A stretch of DNA of 64,000 nucleotides, from positions 194,631 through 258,630 of the forward strand of contig NZ_QJJK01000004.1 of NCBI RefSeq assembly GCF_003201475.1, read 5' to 3'. The DNA comes from Chelatococcus asaccharovorans. Lineage in GTDB: Bacteria; Pseudomonadota; Alphaproteobacteria; Rhizobiales; Beijerinckiaceae. The position numbers were made by a program, and so were the translations under genes. The stretch's first letter is position 1. Each line of letters begins with the position of its first letter. The notes under the pieces are model-generated. The model was not told the origin of the DNA and made no database searches. It saw only the letters and a program-made list of their open reading frames with translations. Of this stretch, positions 18,760 through 28,101 are shown piece by piece.

Positions 18760-19587
18760 TCAGCCTTTGCTGAGGACGGTCCGGATGCCGATGAACCGCT
18801 CAACCAGCAGGACGAGGGTGAGAGCGACAAGCGAGCCGAGGCTTGCCACGGCATAGAGGCCGGGGGTGTTTGAGACTTCGGCACTGCCGAACAGATAAAC
18901 GGGGAAGGTCGTCATCTTCGAACCGGCGAGGAACATCGTCACCGCCACATCCTCGAAGGACATGATGAAGCTCATGAACATTCCGGCGACGATGCCGGGT
19001 CGCATTAGCGGAATGATCACCCGGACCAGCGTCGTCAGCGAGCCTGCCCCAAGTCCGGCCGCCGCCTCGTCATACTGATCGCTCAGAGCCGAAAGGCGGG
19101 CGATGGTCGGCACCAGCACGAAGGGGAAGGTGTAGACCGTGTGCGCGATCAACAATCCCATGAAGGTGCCGACCAGCGGAACGGCAAGTGCGCCCTGCCA
19201 GAAGTAGAAATACTGAAGGATGGCGACGCCGAGAATGATCGCTGGAAACTGCAGCGGGCTGCGCAGAGCTGCCTCGATGAACGCCTTGCCGCGAAGATTG
19301 CTCTTCACCATAGCAATGGCGGCCGGGATACAGAACAACGCCGACAGTGTCGCACAGCAGAGGCCGAGCAAAAGGCTTCGCAGAAACGTGTCGACGGCGA
19401 CCTGCGGGATCTGCAGGTAGGAGGCCAGCGACCAGTCCCGCGGCGGAAAGATCACTGTCGTCGAATTGAACGAGACGATCACGACCACGAAAAGCGGCAT
19501 CACCAGAAAAGCCACGGCCAGCACGGTCAGCGCATGCATCGCACCGCAAAGCACCGTGTCCACACCACGTGAGATGATGGTCTTCAT
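18760..19587 (-). CDS. ABC importer permease, PotC type
   Basis: This is a 275-residue inner-membrane permease of the spermidine/putrescine-thiamine-iron group. Six helices are predicted, and the EAA loop is visible as YDEAAAGLGAGSLTTLVRVI. It begins four bases inside the end of the other permease (ATGA), giving a coupled PotB-PotC pair. A typical PotC feature is the LPLFVVVIVSFN-like first periplasmic segment, here MPLFVVVIVSFNSTTVIFPP. Confidence 0.92.
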   Translation of the reverse strand: MKTIISRGVDTVLCGAMHALTVLAVAFLVMPLFVVVIVSFNSTTVIFPPRDWSLASYLQIPQVAVDTFLRSLLLGLCCATLSALFCIPAAIAMVKSNLRGKAFIEAALRSPLQFPAIILGVAILQYFYFWQGALAVPLVGTFMGLLIAHTVYTFPFVLVPTIARLSALSDQYDEAAAGLGAGSLTTLVRVIIPLMRPGIVAGMFMSFIMSFEDVAVTMFLAGSKMTTFPVYLFGSAEVSNTPGLYAVASLGSLVALTLVLLVERFIGIRTVLSKG

Positions 19588-20444
19588 GACGAGCCCCTCG
19601 CTCGCACGCTACGGCGCCAATGGGTGAGGAGAAGGATGAAGATCGCGACGGCGCTGATCATCACCACCAACATCACCGACAGCGCCGCGGCGTAGCCGAA
19701 TTCGAAGAGAACCTGCGACGCCTGCTGGATCTGGATCGCGATGACATTCACGCGCCCACCGCCGAGCAGGACCGGCGTCGTGAAATAGGCCGCCGTCGCC
19801 ATGATCGCGATAAGGCCGACAGGGACGGCGTTCATCCAGGTCATGGGCAGGTGAATGGTCAGAAAGGTGTTCCAGCGGGAGGCGCCAAGCCCGATGGCCG
19901 CGCGTTCATAATCACGCGGCAAGGCTTCGATCACGGGGATGAGCCCGACCATCACCACCGGAACCTGGATATGGATCATACCGATCGCGACCGCGGTGAA
20001 ATTATTGATGAGTTGCAGCGGCTCCGAGACAAGGCCCAAGCCGATGAGCATCTTGTTTATCGGCCCTTCGAAGCCCAGTAGAACGCGCCAGCCGAGAGCT
20101 CGGGCGATGGTGCTGGTAAACAGCGAGGCAATGGCCGCCACGAAGATGATCTTGCCGATGATGGGGGGTCTACGCACAACCTGGAAGGCCAGCAGATAGC
20201 CGAGCAGCAGTGAGACGACGCCGGTCAGAATGCTCAGCAGAAGCGTCGTCGACAGCGAGCGGAGCACCGAGGCCGACCGCAAGGCGTCGGTAAAGTTGCG
20301 AAGCGAAAGGAATGAAGCCCCGCCAGCATCGACCACCACGCTGCCCCAGAGAAAATGCAGCACCGGGTAAGCGAAGAAAACAATGAAGAACAGCGCAAGC
20401 GGGATGATGCCAAATCTATACAAAGAGGATGACGAGGAACTCAT
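19584..20444 (-). CDS. ABC importer permease, PotB type
   Basis: This is the 286-residue partner permease. It has six predicted helices, an EAA loop in YERAAIGLGASRWNTFLTIHL, and the FFIVFFAYPVLHFLWGS first helix common in PotB-like proteins. Start and stop both overlap neighbours by four bases, so ATPase, PotB and PotC are translated as a coupled set. Confidence 0.92.
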   Translation of the reverse strand: MSSSSSSLYRFGIIPLALFFIVFFAYPVLHFLWGSVVVDAGGASFLSLRNFTDALRSASVLRSLSTTLLLSILTGVVSLLLGYLLAFQVVRRPPIIGKIIFVAAIASLFTSTIARALGWRVLLGFEGPINKMLIGLGLVSEPLQLINNFTAVAIGMIHIQVPVVMVGLIPVIEALPRDYERAAIGLGASRWNTFLTIHLPMTWMNAVPVGLIAIMATAAYFTTPVLLGGGRVNVIAIQIQQASQVLFEFGYAAALSVMLVVMISAVAIFILLLTHWRRSVRARGSS

Positions 20445-21517
20445 CGTCCTTCCCCCGGTAAATCAGCCGGCAGCAGTCGCGCGTCCTGCGGCTGGAAGAC
20501 AACAAAGACGTCGGCGCCTTCCTCGAACACGCCATGTCGATGCTGAACCGCAAGAAGGGAGCCCAGGCCGGGAGTTTCCAGCCGCAGATGGGTGTTCACG
20601 CCGTAGAACATGCGCTTCATCACCTTCGCCGGCAGCGCGCCCGGCTCGGCGCGGGACGTGCAGGTGATATCTTCGGGCCGCAGCGACACATAGCCGGCAC
20701 TCGCGTCGGCCAGACTGCCCTCCGCCTCGAACTCATGGCCGGTTTTCGTCATCCGCACCCGCGCCCGGTTGCCGTCACGCGTCAGAACCTCGACCGGCAG
20801 CAGGTTGGTGGCGCCGAGGAACTCGGCGGTGAAGGCGGTCTTCGGCGCGTGGTAGAGCCGCCAGGGATCGCCGGCATCGACAATCTTCCCGCCACGCATG
20901 ACGATGATCCGGTCGGACATCGCCATGGCCTCTCGCTGATCATGGGTCACGAGGATCATCGTGAGCTGCAACTCCTGCTGCAGAGAACGGATCTCTTCCT
21001 GCGCCCGCTCGCGCAGCTTGGTGTCGAGCGCGCCCATCGGTTCGTCGAGCAGCAGCAGGGTCGGGCGAATAACGATGGCGCGCGCCAGAGCCACGCGCTG
21101 CTGCTGACCGCCGCTGAGCTCGAACGGATATCGATCGAGATAGGTGTCCATCTGCACCATCGCGAGGGCCTCGATGGCGCGCCTGCGGCGCTCGGCCTTG
21201 GCGACACCCCGGGTCCGCAGTCCGAACTCGACGTTCTCGACGGTGCTGAGATGGGGAAAGAGCACGAAGTTCTGGAACACCATGCCGATGTCCCGGAACT
21301 GGGGAGGGACCGACGTGATATCCTTGCCATCGATCCGCATCGACCCGCCTGCCGGCTTCAGATAGCCGCCAATGGCGCGGAGCAGAGACGTCTTGCCGGA
21401 TCCCGAAGGGCCGAGCAGGGATACCAGTTCGCCCTTCTCAATCGTCAGATTAAGGTCATCGATCGCAGTCCAACCGCCATAGACGATCTTCAGCGAGTCG
21501 ATCTCAAGTCTGCTCAT
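20441..21517 (-). CDS. ABC importer ATPase, PotA type
   Basis: This is a 358-residue ATPase with Walker A GPSGSGKTS near residue 37, signature LSGGQQQRVALARA, Walker B LLLLDEPMGALD, and a C-terminal TOBE domain of about 110 residues that usually senses substrate or regulates transport. ATG 21517 is preferred; the frame extends to a TTG at 21559 without family similarity. The family covers polyamine, Fe(III), thiamine and aminoethylphosphonate importers, so the name PotA indicates family only. Confidence 0.92.
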   Translation of the reverse strand: MSRLEIDSLKIVYGGWTAIDDLNLTIEKGELVSLLGPSGSGKTSLLRAIGGYLKPAGGSMRIDGKDITSVPPQFRDIGMVFQNFVLFPHLSTVENVEFGLRTRGVAKAERRRRAIEALAMVQMDTYLDRYPFELSGGQQQRVALARAIVIRPTLLLLDEPMGALDTKLRERAQEEIRSLQQELQLTMILVTHDQREAMAMSDRIIVMRGGKIVDAGDPWRLYHAPKTAFTAEFLGATNLLPVEVLTRDGNRARVRMTKTGHEFEAEGSLADASAGYVSLRPEDITCTSRAEPGALPAKVMKRMFYGVNTHLRLETPGLGSLLAVQHRHGVFEEGADVFVVFQPQDARLLPADLPGEGR

Positions 21518-21602
21518 TGCCACGCCCTTGTCAGATGCGCTTGTTGGGAGGTTCGCCAAAAGGTTCGGGTGGCGTGCGTCTAAAAGTCTTCAGGCTCGGA
21601 TA

Positions 21603-21637
21603 CGGCAACGGACAGCGACCTGAGCCGCCCGTTGCCG
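21603..21637. repeat. 9-bp inverted repeat between receptor and ATPase genes
   Basis: Perfect 9-base arms at 21603-21611 and 21629-21637 flank a 17-base spacer, directly after the receptor gene stop (21650) on the minus strand. Such hairpins often protect the receptor mRNA or lower expression of the membrane subunits that follow. Confidence 0.5.
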
Positions 21638-21649
21638 CGCAGTGGGTCG

Positions 21650-22780
21650 TCAGCGAAGGATGCCCGCCCACTGTGTGGTCCACTCGCGCAGGTTCGCGAG
21701 GAAGGCCGGATAGTCGGGCAGGAACAACTTCGAGGGCTCCTTGATGATCCACTCGGCGGCCGACGCATCGGCGGCCATCACGGCATCGATCGCGGCTGCG
21801 GTCGGCGGCGTGCCGGCGATGAATATGAACAGCGGAACCGACGCCTTGGCCGCTTCATCCGACAGGAACTCGTTCATCATGAGCTCGACCAACTCCTTCT
21901 TGGGCGAGTTGGCAACGAGGACGAGGTTGTCCGGGTTGATCAGGTCGGAATATGTCTTGCCATTGGCGTCAATATTCCAGGTGGCATAGGCAACCGGGAC
22001 GCCCTGCTTCTTCAGCGCGAGGCAGCGACCTTGATTATTGCCGACCGTCAGCCACACGTCGCCAGCGGACATCGCTGCGTCCATGTCGCCCGACGAGTTG
22101 AAGAAGCCATAGGCCTTCACCTTCGACGACAGGTTCTTGATGCTGCCGGACACGTCGCTGTAGCTGCCGCCCGCCGATAGGGCGATCGCCGGCGCGTTGA
22201 TCAGCCACTGGGCGGCCGTGGTCGAGGGGAACATGACACGTCCCGCCAGACCCGGAGCCGACCAGACGGCGATGTCGTTGGGCACGCCTAACTTCAACTG
22301 CTCGAACTTGTCGGTCCGGTAGCAGTTGCCGTAGCGGTACGCCATGCTGGGGATGCCCGCCTTGATCTGCAGGCTCTCCGGCACCTTCTTCATGTTGGGG
22401 ATCTTGGCCGGATCGACTGTCCCAACGACACCCTCCTGAATACCGCGCGCAAGGTTCGCGGAATCCATCAGCATCACGTCGATGTCCGGATTGCCGCCGG
22501 AGGCGCGGATGCTGGTGATGTTCTTGGACGGGCTGGACGGAATCCAGTTGATGGTGATGCCGGTACGCTCGGTGAAATACTTCCCGAAACTTGCGGCCCA
22601 CTTGTCATTGAACGCACTTGAGTATCCCGCAAAGGAGATGCTCTGACCCGCGAAGCGACGGATATTACCCGCATCCTGCGCCAGCGCGCCATGGGTTGCG
22701 CCGATCACCAGCGCCACCGACAGCCCGCAAAGACGAATACTCATCTTCCAAAGATGAGAAGAAGGTTTCTTGTTGTACAT
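21650..22780 (-). CDS. ABC importer substrate-binding protein, family 1/PotD-like
   Basis: This is a 376-residue periplasmic receptor with a Sec signal (LSVALVIGATHGALAQDAG). The two-lobed fold of extracellular solute-binding family 1 is indicated by SFAGYSSAFNDKWAASFGKY near the start, GNPDIDVMLMDSANLARGIQ and the late LINPDNLVLVANSPKKE segment. It is the first transporter gene in the run, 130 bp upstream of the ATPase. The ligand is unknown; linked genes argue against simple polyamine import. Confidence 0.9.
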   Translation of the reverse strand: MYNKKPSSHLWKMSIRLCGLSVALVIGATHGALAQDAGNIRRFAGQSISFAGYSSAFNDKWAASFGKYFTERTGITINWIPSSPSKNITSIRASGGNPDIDVMLMDSANLARGIQEGVVGTVDPAKIPNMKKVPESLQIKAGIPSMAYRYGNCYRTDKFEQLKLGVPNDIAVWSAPGLAGRVMFPSTTAAQWLINAPAIALSAGGSYSDVSGSIKNLSSKVKAYGFFNSSGDMDAAMSAGDVWLTVGNNQGRCLALKKQGVPVAYATWNIDANGKTYSDLINPDNLVLVANSPKKELVELMMNEFLSDEAAKASVPLFIFIAGTPPTAAAIDAVMAADASAAEWIIKEPSKLFLPDYPAFLANLREWTTQWAGILR

Positions 22781-22815
22781 CGATTCCGTTCCCCTGCTGA
22801 TGTTTTTGCACGTTT

Positions 22816-23196
22816 TTACTTAGTGACGTATTCCTCGTCGGTCACGGCGCTCTGCCAGTCGACATTGCCAAAATGCAGGGCGATCTGGGTGACGAGGCCG
22901 GTCTCGCTGGCGCCATGCCAATGTTCGACACCCGGCTCGGTCCAGACGACATCGCCGGGATTGAGGATGACGCGCTCGCCGCCGCGTTCCTGGATCCAGC
23001 CCTCGCCGGAAACCGTGTAGATGAACTGCCCGCCTTCATGGGTGTGCCAGTGGGTGCGCGCTCCCGGGGGGAACATGATGTTGATCACCCGCGCATTGCC
23101 GGCATTGAGCAGGATGTCGGACCAGACATCGCCGGTATTCGTCGCCGAGCGCAGACCGGACGGCTCACCGTTCCGAATGGCTTTTCCGTGATACAT
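22816..23196 (-). CDS. small cupin-domain protein
   Basis: This 126-residue single-domain cupin has complete metal-binding motifs: RTHWHTHEGGQFIYTV (motif 1, with His, His and Glu positions) and PGVEHWHGA (motif 2 His). Small cupins of this type act as dioxygenases, isomerases or decarboxylase-like enzymes, often next to amidohydrolases. It lies between the FAD oxidoreductase and the receptor in the IclR-headed operon, so it is probably catalytic in the same pathway. Confidence 0.85.
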   Translation of the reverse strand: MYHGKAIRNGEPSGLRSATNTGDVWSDILLNAGNARVINIMFPPGARTHWHTHEGGQFIYTVSGEGWIQERGGERVILNPGDVVWTEPGVEHWHGASETGLVTQIALHFGNVDWQSAVTDEEYVTK

Positions 23197-23250
23197 TTTG
23201 ATTCCTCTATATGTCCCGTCCCGGGCCCTCTGGTGCCGCAGACGGTTCAG

Positions 23251-24846
23251 CTAGTGCGCTGGGTGGAACTTGCCGAGCATCGTCCGGCTGGCGTTGTAGC
23301 CAGTCAGTCCGCTCATGAAGTTGCCGGGCCAATTGCCGACGCCGCACATGAAAAGACCCTCGATCGGGGTCGTGTAGTTCGAGCATCCCGGCATCGGCCG
23401 TGCGTCGAAGATCTTCCCAGGCACGATGTCACCATGGGCGCCGTTGCCCTCGGTCATGCCGTAATTCCGCTCAAGGTCGACGGGCGTGTAGACGCTGATG
23501 CCCTCGATGATGTCCTTGATGTTGCCGATGTTCCGGCTGAGCGTCTCGACGACGGCATTGCCAAGCGCCTCGCGCTGGTCGTCCCAACTGCCGTGGGACA
23601 GGTGGTATGGCGTGCCGCGAACACTGAGGCTCATGAAGTGGCAACCGGGCGGCGTCATCTCCGGATCGGCGGCAGACGACACCACGCCCGAGATCGTCAC
23701 ATGCGGCGACCAGCGGCCCATGGTTGCTTCGTTGTAGCTCTCCTGAAGCACGTCGATGCTTGGCACGACGCGGAAGTTCGTGCCGAGGAACTGGGTGTTT
23801 TCCTCGTCTGTCTCCGCGCGATTGAAGCGCGGCGTGCCTTTGAGAGCGAGGTGCACCTTGGAGGACGAACCGTGCATGGTCAGCTTCTTGGCCCGTTCCT
23901 CAATCTCGCGCGGCAGCTGGTTCGATGGCACCAGCCTGGTCAGCAAGGTCTTGGGGTTGACGTTCGCCAGCACCCGCGCGGCTTCGATCTCCTCGCCGCT
24001 TTCGAGCACGACGCCCCTTACCTTGCCGTTGTCGCAGAGCAGCTCGCGAACCGGGGCTTCAAGGCGGATTTCGACACCTAGGCTTTCGTTCGCCCGGGCC
24101 ATCGCCTGCGTGACGGCGCCCACGCCACCGATCGGCGACGCGTTCTTCATCATCAACTCGTTGCTCTCGAAGACCACGCCGCTGCGGCGCATGGACTCTT
24201 CCTGCAGAGGGCGCTGCAGCAATATGTAGCCGCTGCCTGGTGTGCGAGGACCAACGAGATTCGTGGCCATCGCGGTGCCAGCGAGAAAGGACTTGAGCCA
24301 GGGCGACTTCAGATGGCGGTCCAGCACATCGGCCACGCTGCCGAACATGACGAGGTTGAACGCTTCCTTGTCGGCGGGCGTCGTGAAGCGCGCTGCAACC
24401 TCTTCGAGCGAGGGCGCGGGGTCGTAGAACGACACACCCATCTTCCGCGCCACGTCCTGGTAAAACTGCATGACGTCGGCGAAGCCCTGCATGTCGCCGG
24501 GTTCGGCAAGACGCTCCATCTCGGCGCGGCGACGCTCGCGCTCGGGCCACATGACCAGCGCGTCGCCGTTGGAAAACAGGGTCAGCGAATTGAGGGCGGG
24601 ATGAGTGAGCCTCAGCCCGTGCTTTTCCAGCTCCATGTCGCCGGCAATGCGCGGATCGAGGCTATGGCAGGAATTGGCGATGCTGCTGCCGCGGTAGCCC
24701 GGGAATACCTCCTCGGTAATGCAGGTGCCGCCGACCTGGTAGCTCCGCTCCAGCATCAGCACCTTCAACCCCGCGCGTGCGAGATAGAAACCTGCGACCA
24801 GCCCGCTGTGGCCGGCGCCAACGATGATCACGTCATATTTCGACAT
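23251..24846 (-). CDS. FAD-dependent oxidoreductase of the phytoene desaturase/CrtI-like family
   Basis: This 531-residue flavoprotein opens with the FAD-binding motif DVIIVGAGHSGLVAGFYLAR and ends with the typical GLFMCGVGNWPGNFMSGLTG block. The family includes carotenoid desaturases and retinol saturases, but many bacterial members occur in catabolic operons and are not carotenoid enzymes. No carotenoid gene lies nearby, so an amine or alcohol oxidation role is more likely. ATG 24846 is chosen because the nucleotide-binding strand starts there. Confidence 0.87.
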   Translation of the reverse strand: MSKYDVIIVGAGHSGLVAGFYLARAGLKVLMLERSYQVGGTCITEEVFPGYRGSSIANSCHSLDPRIAGDMELEKHGLRLTHPALNSLTLFSNGDALVMWPERERRRAEMERLAEPGDMQGFADVMQFYQDVARKMGVSFYDPAPSLEEVAARFTTPADKEAFNLVMFGSVADVLDRHLKSPWLKSFLAGTAMATNLVGPRTPGSGYILLQRPLQEESMRRSGVVFESNELMMKNASPIGGVGAVTQAMARANESLGVEIRLEAPVRELLCDNGKVRGVVLESGEEIEAARVLANVNPKTLLTRLVPSNQLPREIEERAKKLTMHGSSSKVHLALKGTPRFNRAETDEENTQFLGTNFRVVPSIDVLQESYNEATMGRWSPHVTISGVVSSAADPEMTPPGCHFMSLSVRGTPYHLSHGSWDDQREALGNAVVETLSRNIGNIKDIIEGISVYTPVDLERNYGMTEGNGAHGDIVPGKIFDARPMPGCSNYTTPIEGLFMCGVGNWPGNFMSGLTGYNASRTMLGKFHPAH

Positions 24847-24914
24847 TTCTGTTCGTCTCAATCTCGGGAATGCCGGAGCTGCCGCCTTGTCGCACGCGCG
24901 AAAAAGTGGAAGGC

Positions 24915-25292
24915 TTACAAAGGCTTGATGGTGCGGGAGGCGATCCGCCAGCCGTTAGAGGTCTTCTTCAGAATGTCGGTGTACTCGGCTGCGACGATCG
25001 ACTTGTCCGCGCGCTGGGACAGCGCCTTGCATAGCGCCTGGACGGTACCGTCCTCACTGCCGGACAGAATAAGGTTGGTGATGTGATGGCTGAGCGACGG
25101 GGCCGGAAAATTCCTGAACGCCGTCTTCAGCTCATCCAGCCCGTTCGCGGTCAGGCGCCCCGGATTGCTGAACTGTATATCCTCGGCAAACACATCGCCC
25201 ATCCGGTCGTATTCTTTCGAATCGAGAATGTAGGCGACCTTGTTGAGAATGTCGGTGATATCGATCCGGTCGATCTCGGCAATTCGGGCCAT
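24915..25292 (-). CDS. SnoaL/NTF2-like domain protein
   Basis: This 125-residue protein has the cone-shaped NTF2 fold pattern: an N-terminal helix (DITDILNKVAYILDSKEYDR) followed by MGDVFAEDIQFSNPG and C-terminal strands ending in NGWRIASRTIKPL. The superfamily contains small hydrolases, isomerases and dehydratases, as well as non-catalytic subunits. The ATG at 25292 lies 20 bp after the IclR stop, so they share a transcript. It could be a subunit of the neighbouring oxidoreductase. Confidence 0.83.
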   Translation of the reverse strand: MARIAEIDRIDITDILNKVAYILDSKEYDRMGDVFAEDIQFSNPGRLTANGLDELKTAFRNFPAPSLSHHITNLILSGSEDGTVQALCKALSQRADKSIVAAEYTDILKKTSNGWRIASRTIKPL

Positions 25293-25311
25293 GTCGTTAC
25301 TTCCGTGATTT

Positions 25312-26079
25312 TTAGGATGATTCGGAAAATTCGGCAGCGACGCGCTTGGTCGCTTCAATGACGACGGCCAGGCGCTCCTGATCGAACCGGTGATCGGGGA
25401 TGACGGAGGCGAGGGCTCCGACCAGCTTGCCCCGGATGAAGACGGGAGCCGCCACGGACCAGGAACCGCCGGTGGATTCGTGGTGGCTGAAGCCATAGCC
25501 CTGCGTTCGGGTCAGCGCCAATTCCGCCTTCAGCTGCTCGACCGTCCGGTCCTGTTGGCCGGGGATCTCGAAGCTCACCATGTCTCCGAGAATGTCGTCG
25601 ACGGCTTCGTTCGGACTGAACGCCAGCAGCGCCTTTCCCGCGGCGCCGCGATAGATCTTGCCCTTTTCACCGGTCAGCCGGACGCGCCGGACCAACTGGC
25701 TGGACTCGGCTGAATCGATGCAGAGTCGCTCATCGCCAAGCTGCACAAAAAAGGCAGAGGTCTCATCCAGCTCGGCACACAGGGCCGCGGTCGAGTCCGC
25801 CGCCAACATCCGCAGCGGCGCCCAGCGATCCGTTTCGTGAAGCAGAGTCGTCAGGGCCAGCCCCGCGACATAGCGGTTGTTGCTCCCCTGAGCGGCAAAG
25901 CCATGAGCCACCAGAGTGCCGAGCAGCCGTGATGCCGTGCTCACGCTGATGTTGGCCGCAGCCGCCATCTCGGACAGATTTTTTCCTTTGCGGTCCAGGG
26001 CCGAGAGCAGAGCGAGCGCCCGAGCTACGGAGCGCACGCCCGACTTGTCGTCAGTGGCCGACCGATCTTCGTTTTCCAT
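25312..26079 (-). CDS. IclR-family transcriptional regulator
   Basis: This is a 255-residue regulator. The N-terminal winged helix has SEMAAAANISVSTASRLLGT around residues 35-55, followed by the IclR effector domain with GYGFSHHESTGGSWSVAAPV. It heads a nine-gene run on the minus strand and faces the aldehyde dehydrogenase gene. A 16-bp palindrome ends 5 bp from its start codon, a position fitting autorepression and joint control of both directions. Confidence 0.92.
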   Translation of the reverse strand: MENEDRSATDDKSGVRSVARALALLSALDRKGKNLSEMAAAANISVSTASRLLGTLVAHGFAAQGSNNRYVAGLALTTLLHETDRWAPLRMLAADSTAALCAELDETSAFFVQLGDERLCIDSAESSQLVRRVRLTGEKGKIYRGAAGKALLAFSPNEAVDDILGDMVSFEIPGQQDRTVEQLKAELALTRTQGYGFSHHESTGGSWSVAAPVFIRGKLVGALASVIPDHRFDQERLAVVIEATKRVAAEFSESS

Positions 26080-26083
26080 TCAG

Positions 26084-26099
26084 TGAAAACCCGTTTTCA
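26084..26099. promoter_or_regulatory. candidate IclR operator (16-bp palindrome)
   Basis: TGAAAACCCGTTTTCA has perfect 7-base arms separated by two bases. It lies in the divergent iclR-aldehyde dehydrogenase region, immediately upstream of iclR. IclR-family operators are usually A/T-rich palindromes of about this length. Confidence 0.6.
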
Positions 26100-26219
26100 T
26101 TTTTCTAGGCTAAGTGGTGCGTCGCTGTCTTGTCAATCCATTTCCTCTCTGCGAAAAGTGGATTTCACAGAGTGGCAAAACTCGACCGGAACCTGCCTGT
26201 CAGCGGAGCAGAACCAGCC

Positions 26220-27659
26220 ATGCTCGACTATCCAGACACGAAACTCCTGATTGACGGGTCCTGGTCGGACGCCTCCACAGGGAAAACCATCGCGGTCGTA
26301 AACCCCGCGACCGAAAACGTCATCGGCCAGGTCGCCCATGCGAGTCGGGACGATCTCGATCGGGCGCTGGCTGCCGCCGCACGTGGCTTCGCCCTTTGGT
26401 CAGCGGTCTCGGCCTTCGAGCGGTCGAAGCTGATGCGCAAGGCGGCTGAGCTGTTGCGGGCGCGCGCGGACAAGATCGCCGCGCTCATGACGCTGGAGCA
26501 GGGCAAACCTCTCACCCAATCCAAGGCCGAAACCCTGGGCGCCGCCGATACGATCGACTGGTTCGCCGAAGAGGCGCGGCGCGCCTATGGCCGGGTCATT
26601 CCAGCAAGAGGCGCCGGCATCACTCAGCTCGCGCTCAAGACGCCAGTTGGCCCAGTCGCAGCCTTCACGCCCTGGAATTTCCCGATCAACCAGGTCGTAC
26701 GCAAGCTCTCCGCTGCGCTGTCAGCGGGATGCTCGATCATCGTCAAGGCGCCGGAAGAGACGCCGGCTTCGCCCGCCGAACTCATCCGCGCCTTCCTTGA
26801 CGCGGGCCTGCCGGCCGAAGTGATCGGGCTTGTCTATGGCAATCCCGCCGAAATCTCCGAACATCTGATCGCCCACCCGACGATACGCAAGATTTCCTTC
26901 ACGGGCTCGACGCCGGTCGGGAAGCATCTGGCGGCATTGGCAGGCGCCCATATGAAGCGCGCAACCATGGAGCTCGGAGGCCACGCGCCCGCCATTGTCA
27001 TGGAGGACGCAAATCTTGGCCTCGCCATCCCGCAACTCGTCATGCAGAAGTTTCGCAACGCCGGTCAGGTCTGCGTTTCGCCGACGCGTTTCCTCGTCGC
27101 GAAGAGCGTCGCCGACACCTTCATCGATGGCTTCGTCGCCGCGGCTGGGAAGATCGTGGTTGGGGACGGATCCGCGCCAGGCGTCGAGATGGGCCCGCTC
27201 GCCAATGATCGTCGCATCCTTGCCCTGGAGGCCATGATCGCCGACGCCGTCGATCGCGGTGCCAAAATCGCACGCGGTGGGCGGCGAATCGGTAACAAGG
27301 GCTATTTTTTCGAGCCCACGGTGCTGACCGACGTCCCGACGGACGCCGTGATCATGAATGACGAGCCCTTCGGTCCGGTTGCCGTCATCAATCGCTATAA
27401 CTCACGCGATGAGATCATCAGCGAAGCGAACCGTCTGCCCTTCGGCCTTGCCTCCTATGCCTACACGCGCTCTGCCGCACATCAGGAGGCGCTGAAATCG
27501 GTGCGCGCGGGGATGATGTCCGTGAACCATCTCGGTCTCGGTATCCCCGAACTACCCTTCGGCGGGATCATGGACTCCGGATATGGCTCAGAGGGTGGAT
27601 GCGAGGCGCTTGAGGCCTATCTCGACACCCGCCTGTTCACGACGGCCAACAGCCAGTGA
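26220..27659 (+). CDS. NAD(P)-dependent aldehyde dehydrogenase, succinate-semialdehyde dehydrogenase-like
   Basis: This is a 479-residue enzyme that oxidises an aldehyde to the acid. Key residues are visible: the [11 protein letters not shown] cofactor loop, general-base Glu near 251 in MELGGHAP, and catalytic Cys near 285 in [12 protein letters not shown]. The pattern is closest to GabD-type succinate or glutarate semialdehyde dehydrogenases. ATG 26220 begins where the family begins; the frame runs further upstream from a TTG at 26130. Divergence from the IclR operon suggests that it finishes the pathway by oxidising an aldehyde released by the oxidoreductase or amidohydrolase. Confidence 0.92.
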   Translation: MLDYPDTKLLIDGSWSDASTGKTIAVVNPATENVIGQVAHASRDDLDRALAAAARGFALWSAVSAFERSKLMRKAAELLRARADKIAALMTLEQGKPLTQSKAETLGAADTIDWFAEEARRAYGRVIPARGAGITQLALKTPVGPVAAFTPWNFPINQVVRKLSAALSAGCSIIVKAPEETPASPAELIRAFLDAGLPAEVIGLVYGNPAEISEHLIAHPTIRKISFTGSTPVGKHLAALAGAHMKRATMELGGHAPAIVMEDANLGLAIPQLVMQKFRNAGQVCVSPTRFLVAKSVADTFIDGFVAAAGKIVVGDGSAPGVEMGPLANDRRILALEAMIADAVDRGAKIARGGRRIGNKGYFFEPTVLTDVPTDAVIMNDEPFGPVAVINRYNSRDEIISEANRLPFGLASYAYTRSAAHQEALKSVRAGMMSVNHLGLGIPELPFGGIMDSGYGSEGGCEALEAYLDTRLFTTANSQ

Positions 27660-28101
27660 GCTGAATATGCGTTCGCGACCAATTCGTCGTCCCGAACGAC
27701 GCCCCTGCGGCGATCTGCGACGACCGATGCCGCGGGGCAAGCTATGCGCCAACCGTTTGAAGAAAAGGCGTTGTTCGCGGTCGTTAGGCGCTATGCGGGC
27801 GCCTCATCGAGCGGCAGAAGGACGTCGTTATAGGCGTTGCCAAGTTCCTCCAGACCACGGGCGGTCACATCAAGCGTCGGCGCCTGGGTGCGCTTGGCCG
27901 ATCCGGCGACCGATGCGGCGGCAAGAAGGGCCAGAGTCGCAGGGTTCCCGCAGCGTTGATCGCGGAATGAATGAAGGCGCAGCAGGGATGATGCTTGATC
28001 GCGATGCCCGGCGTGGAGCGCCGATTGATGCGAATGCAAGTCGTCACCCCGATTCAAACCACAGCGTGATACCACATGTCGGCGGACATGCTCACACAGC
28101 C
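27660..28101. other. 442-bp region without a confirmed gene
   Basis: A minus-strand frame at 27791-28105 ends in a protein-like stretch (TLDVTARGLEELGNAYNDVL), which may be the relic of a lost gene, but no family is recognised and its N-terminal part is unconvincing. It marks the junction between the IclR unit and the sulfur-compound cluster. Confidence 0.45.

Noticed and set aside
22873-24081. Long open frame antisense to the cupin and FAD oxidoreductase genes
   Set aside because: The opposite strand carries proteins with clear family motifs; long antisense frames are expected in GC-rich coding sequence.
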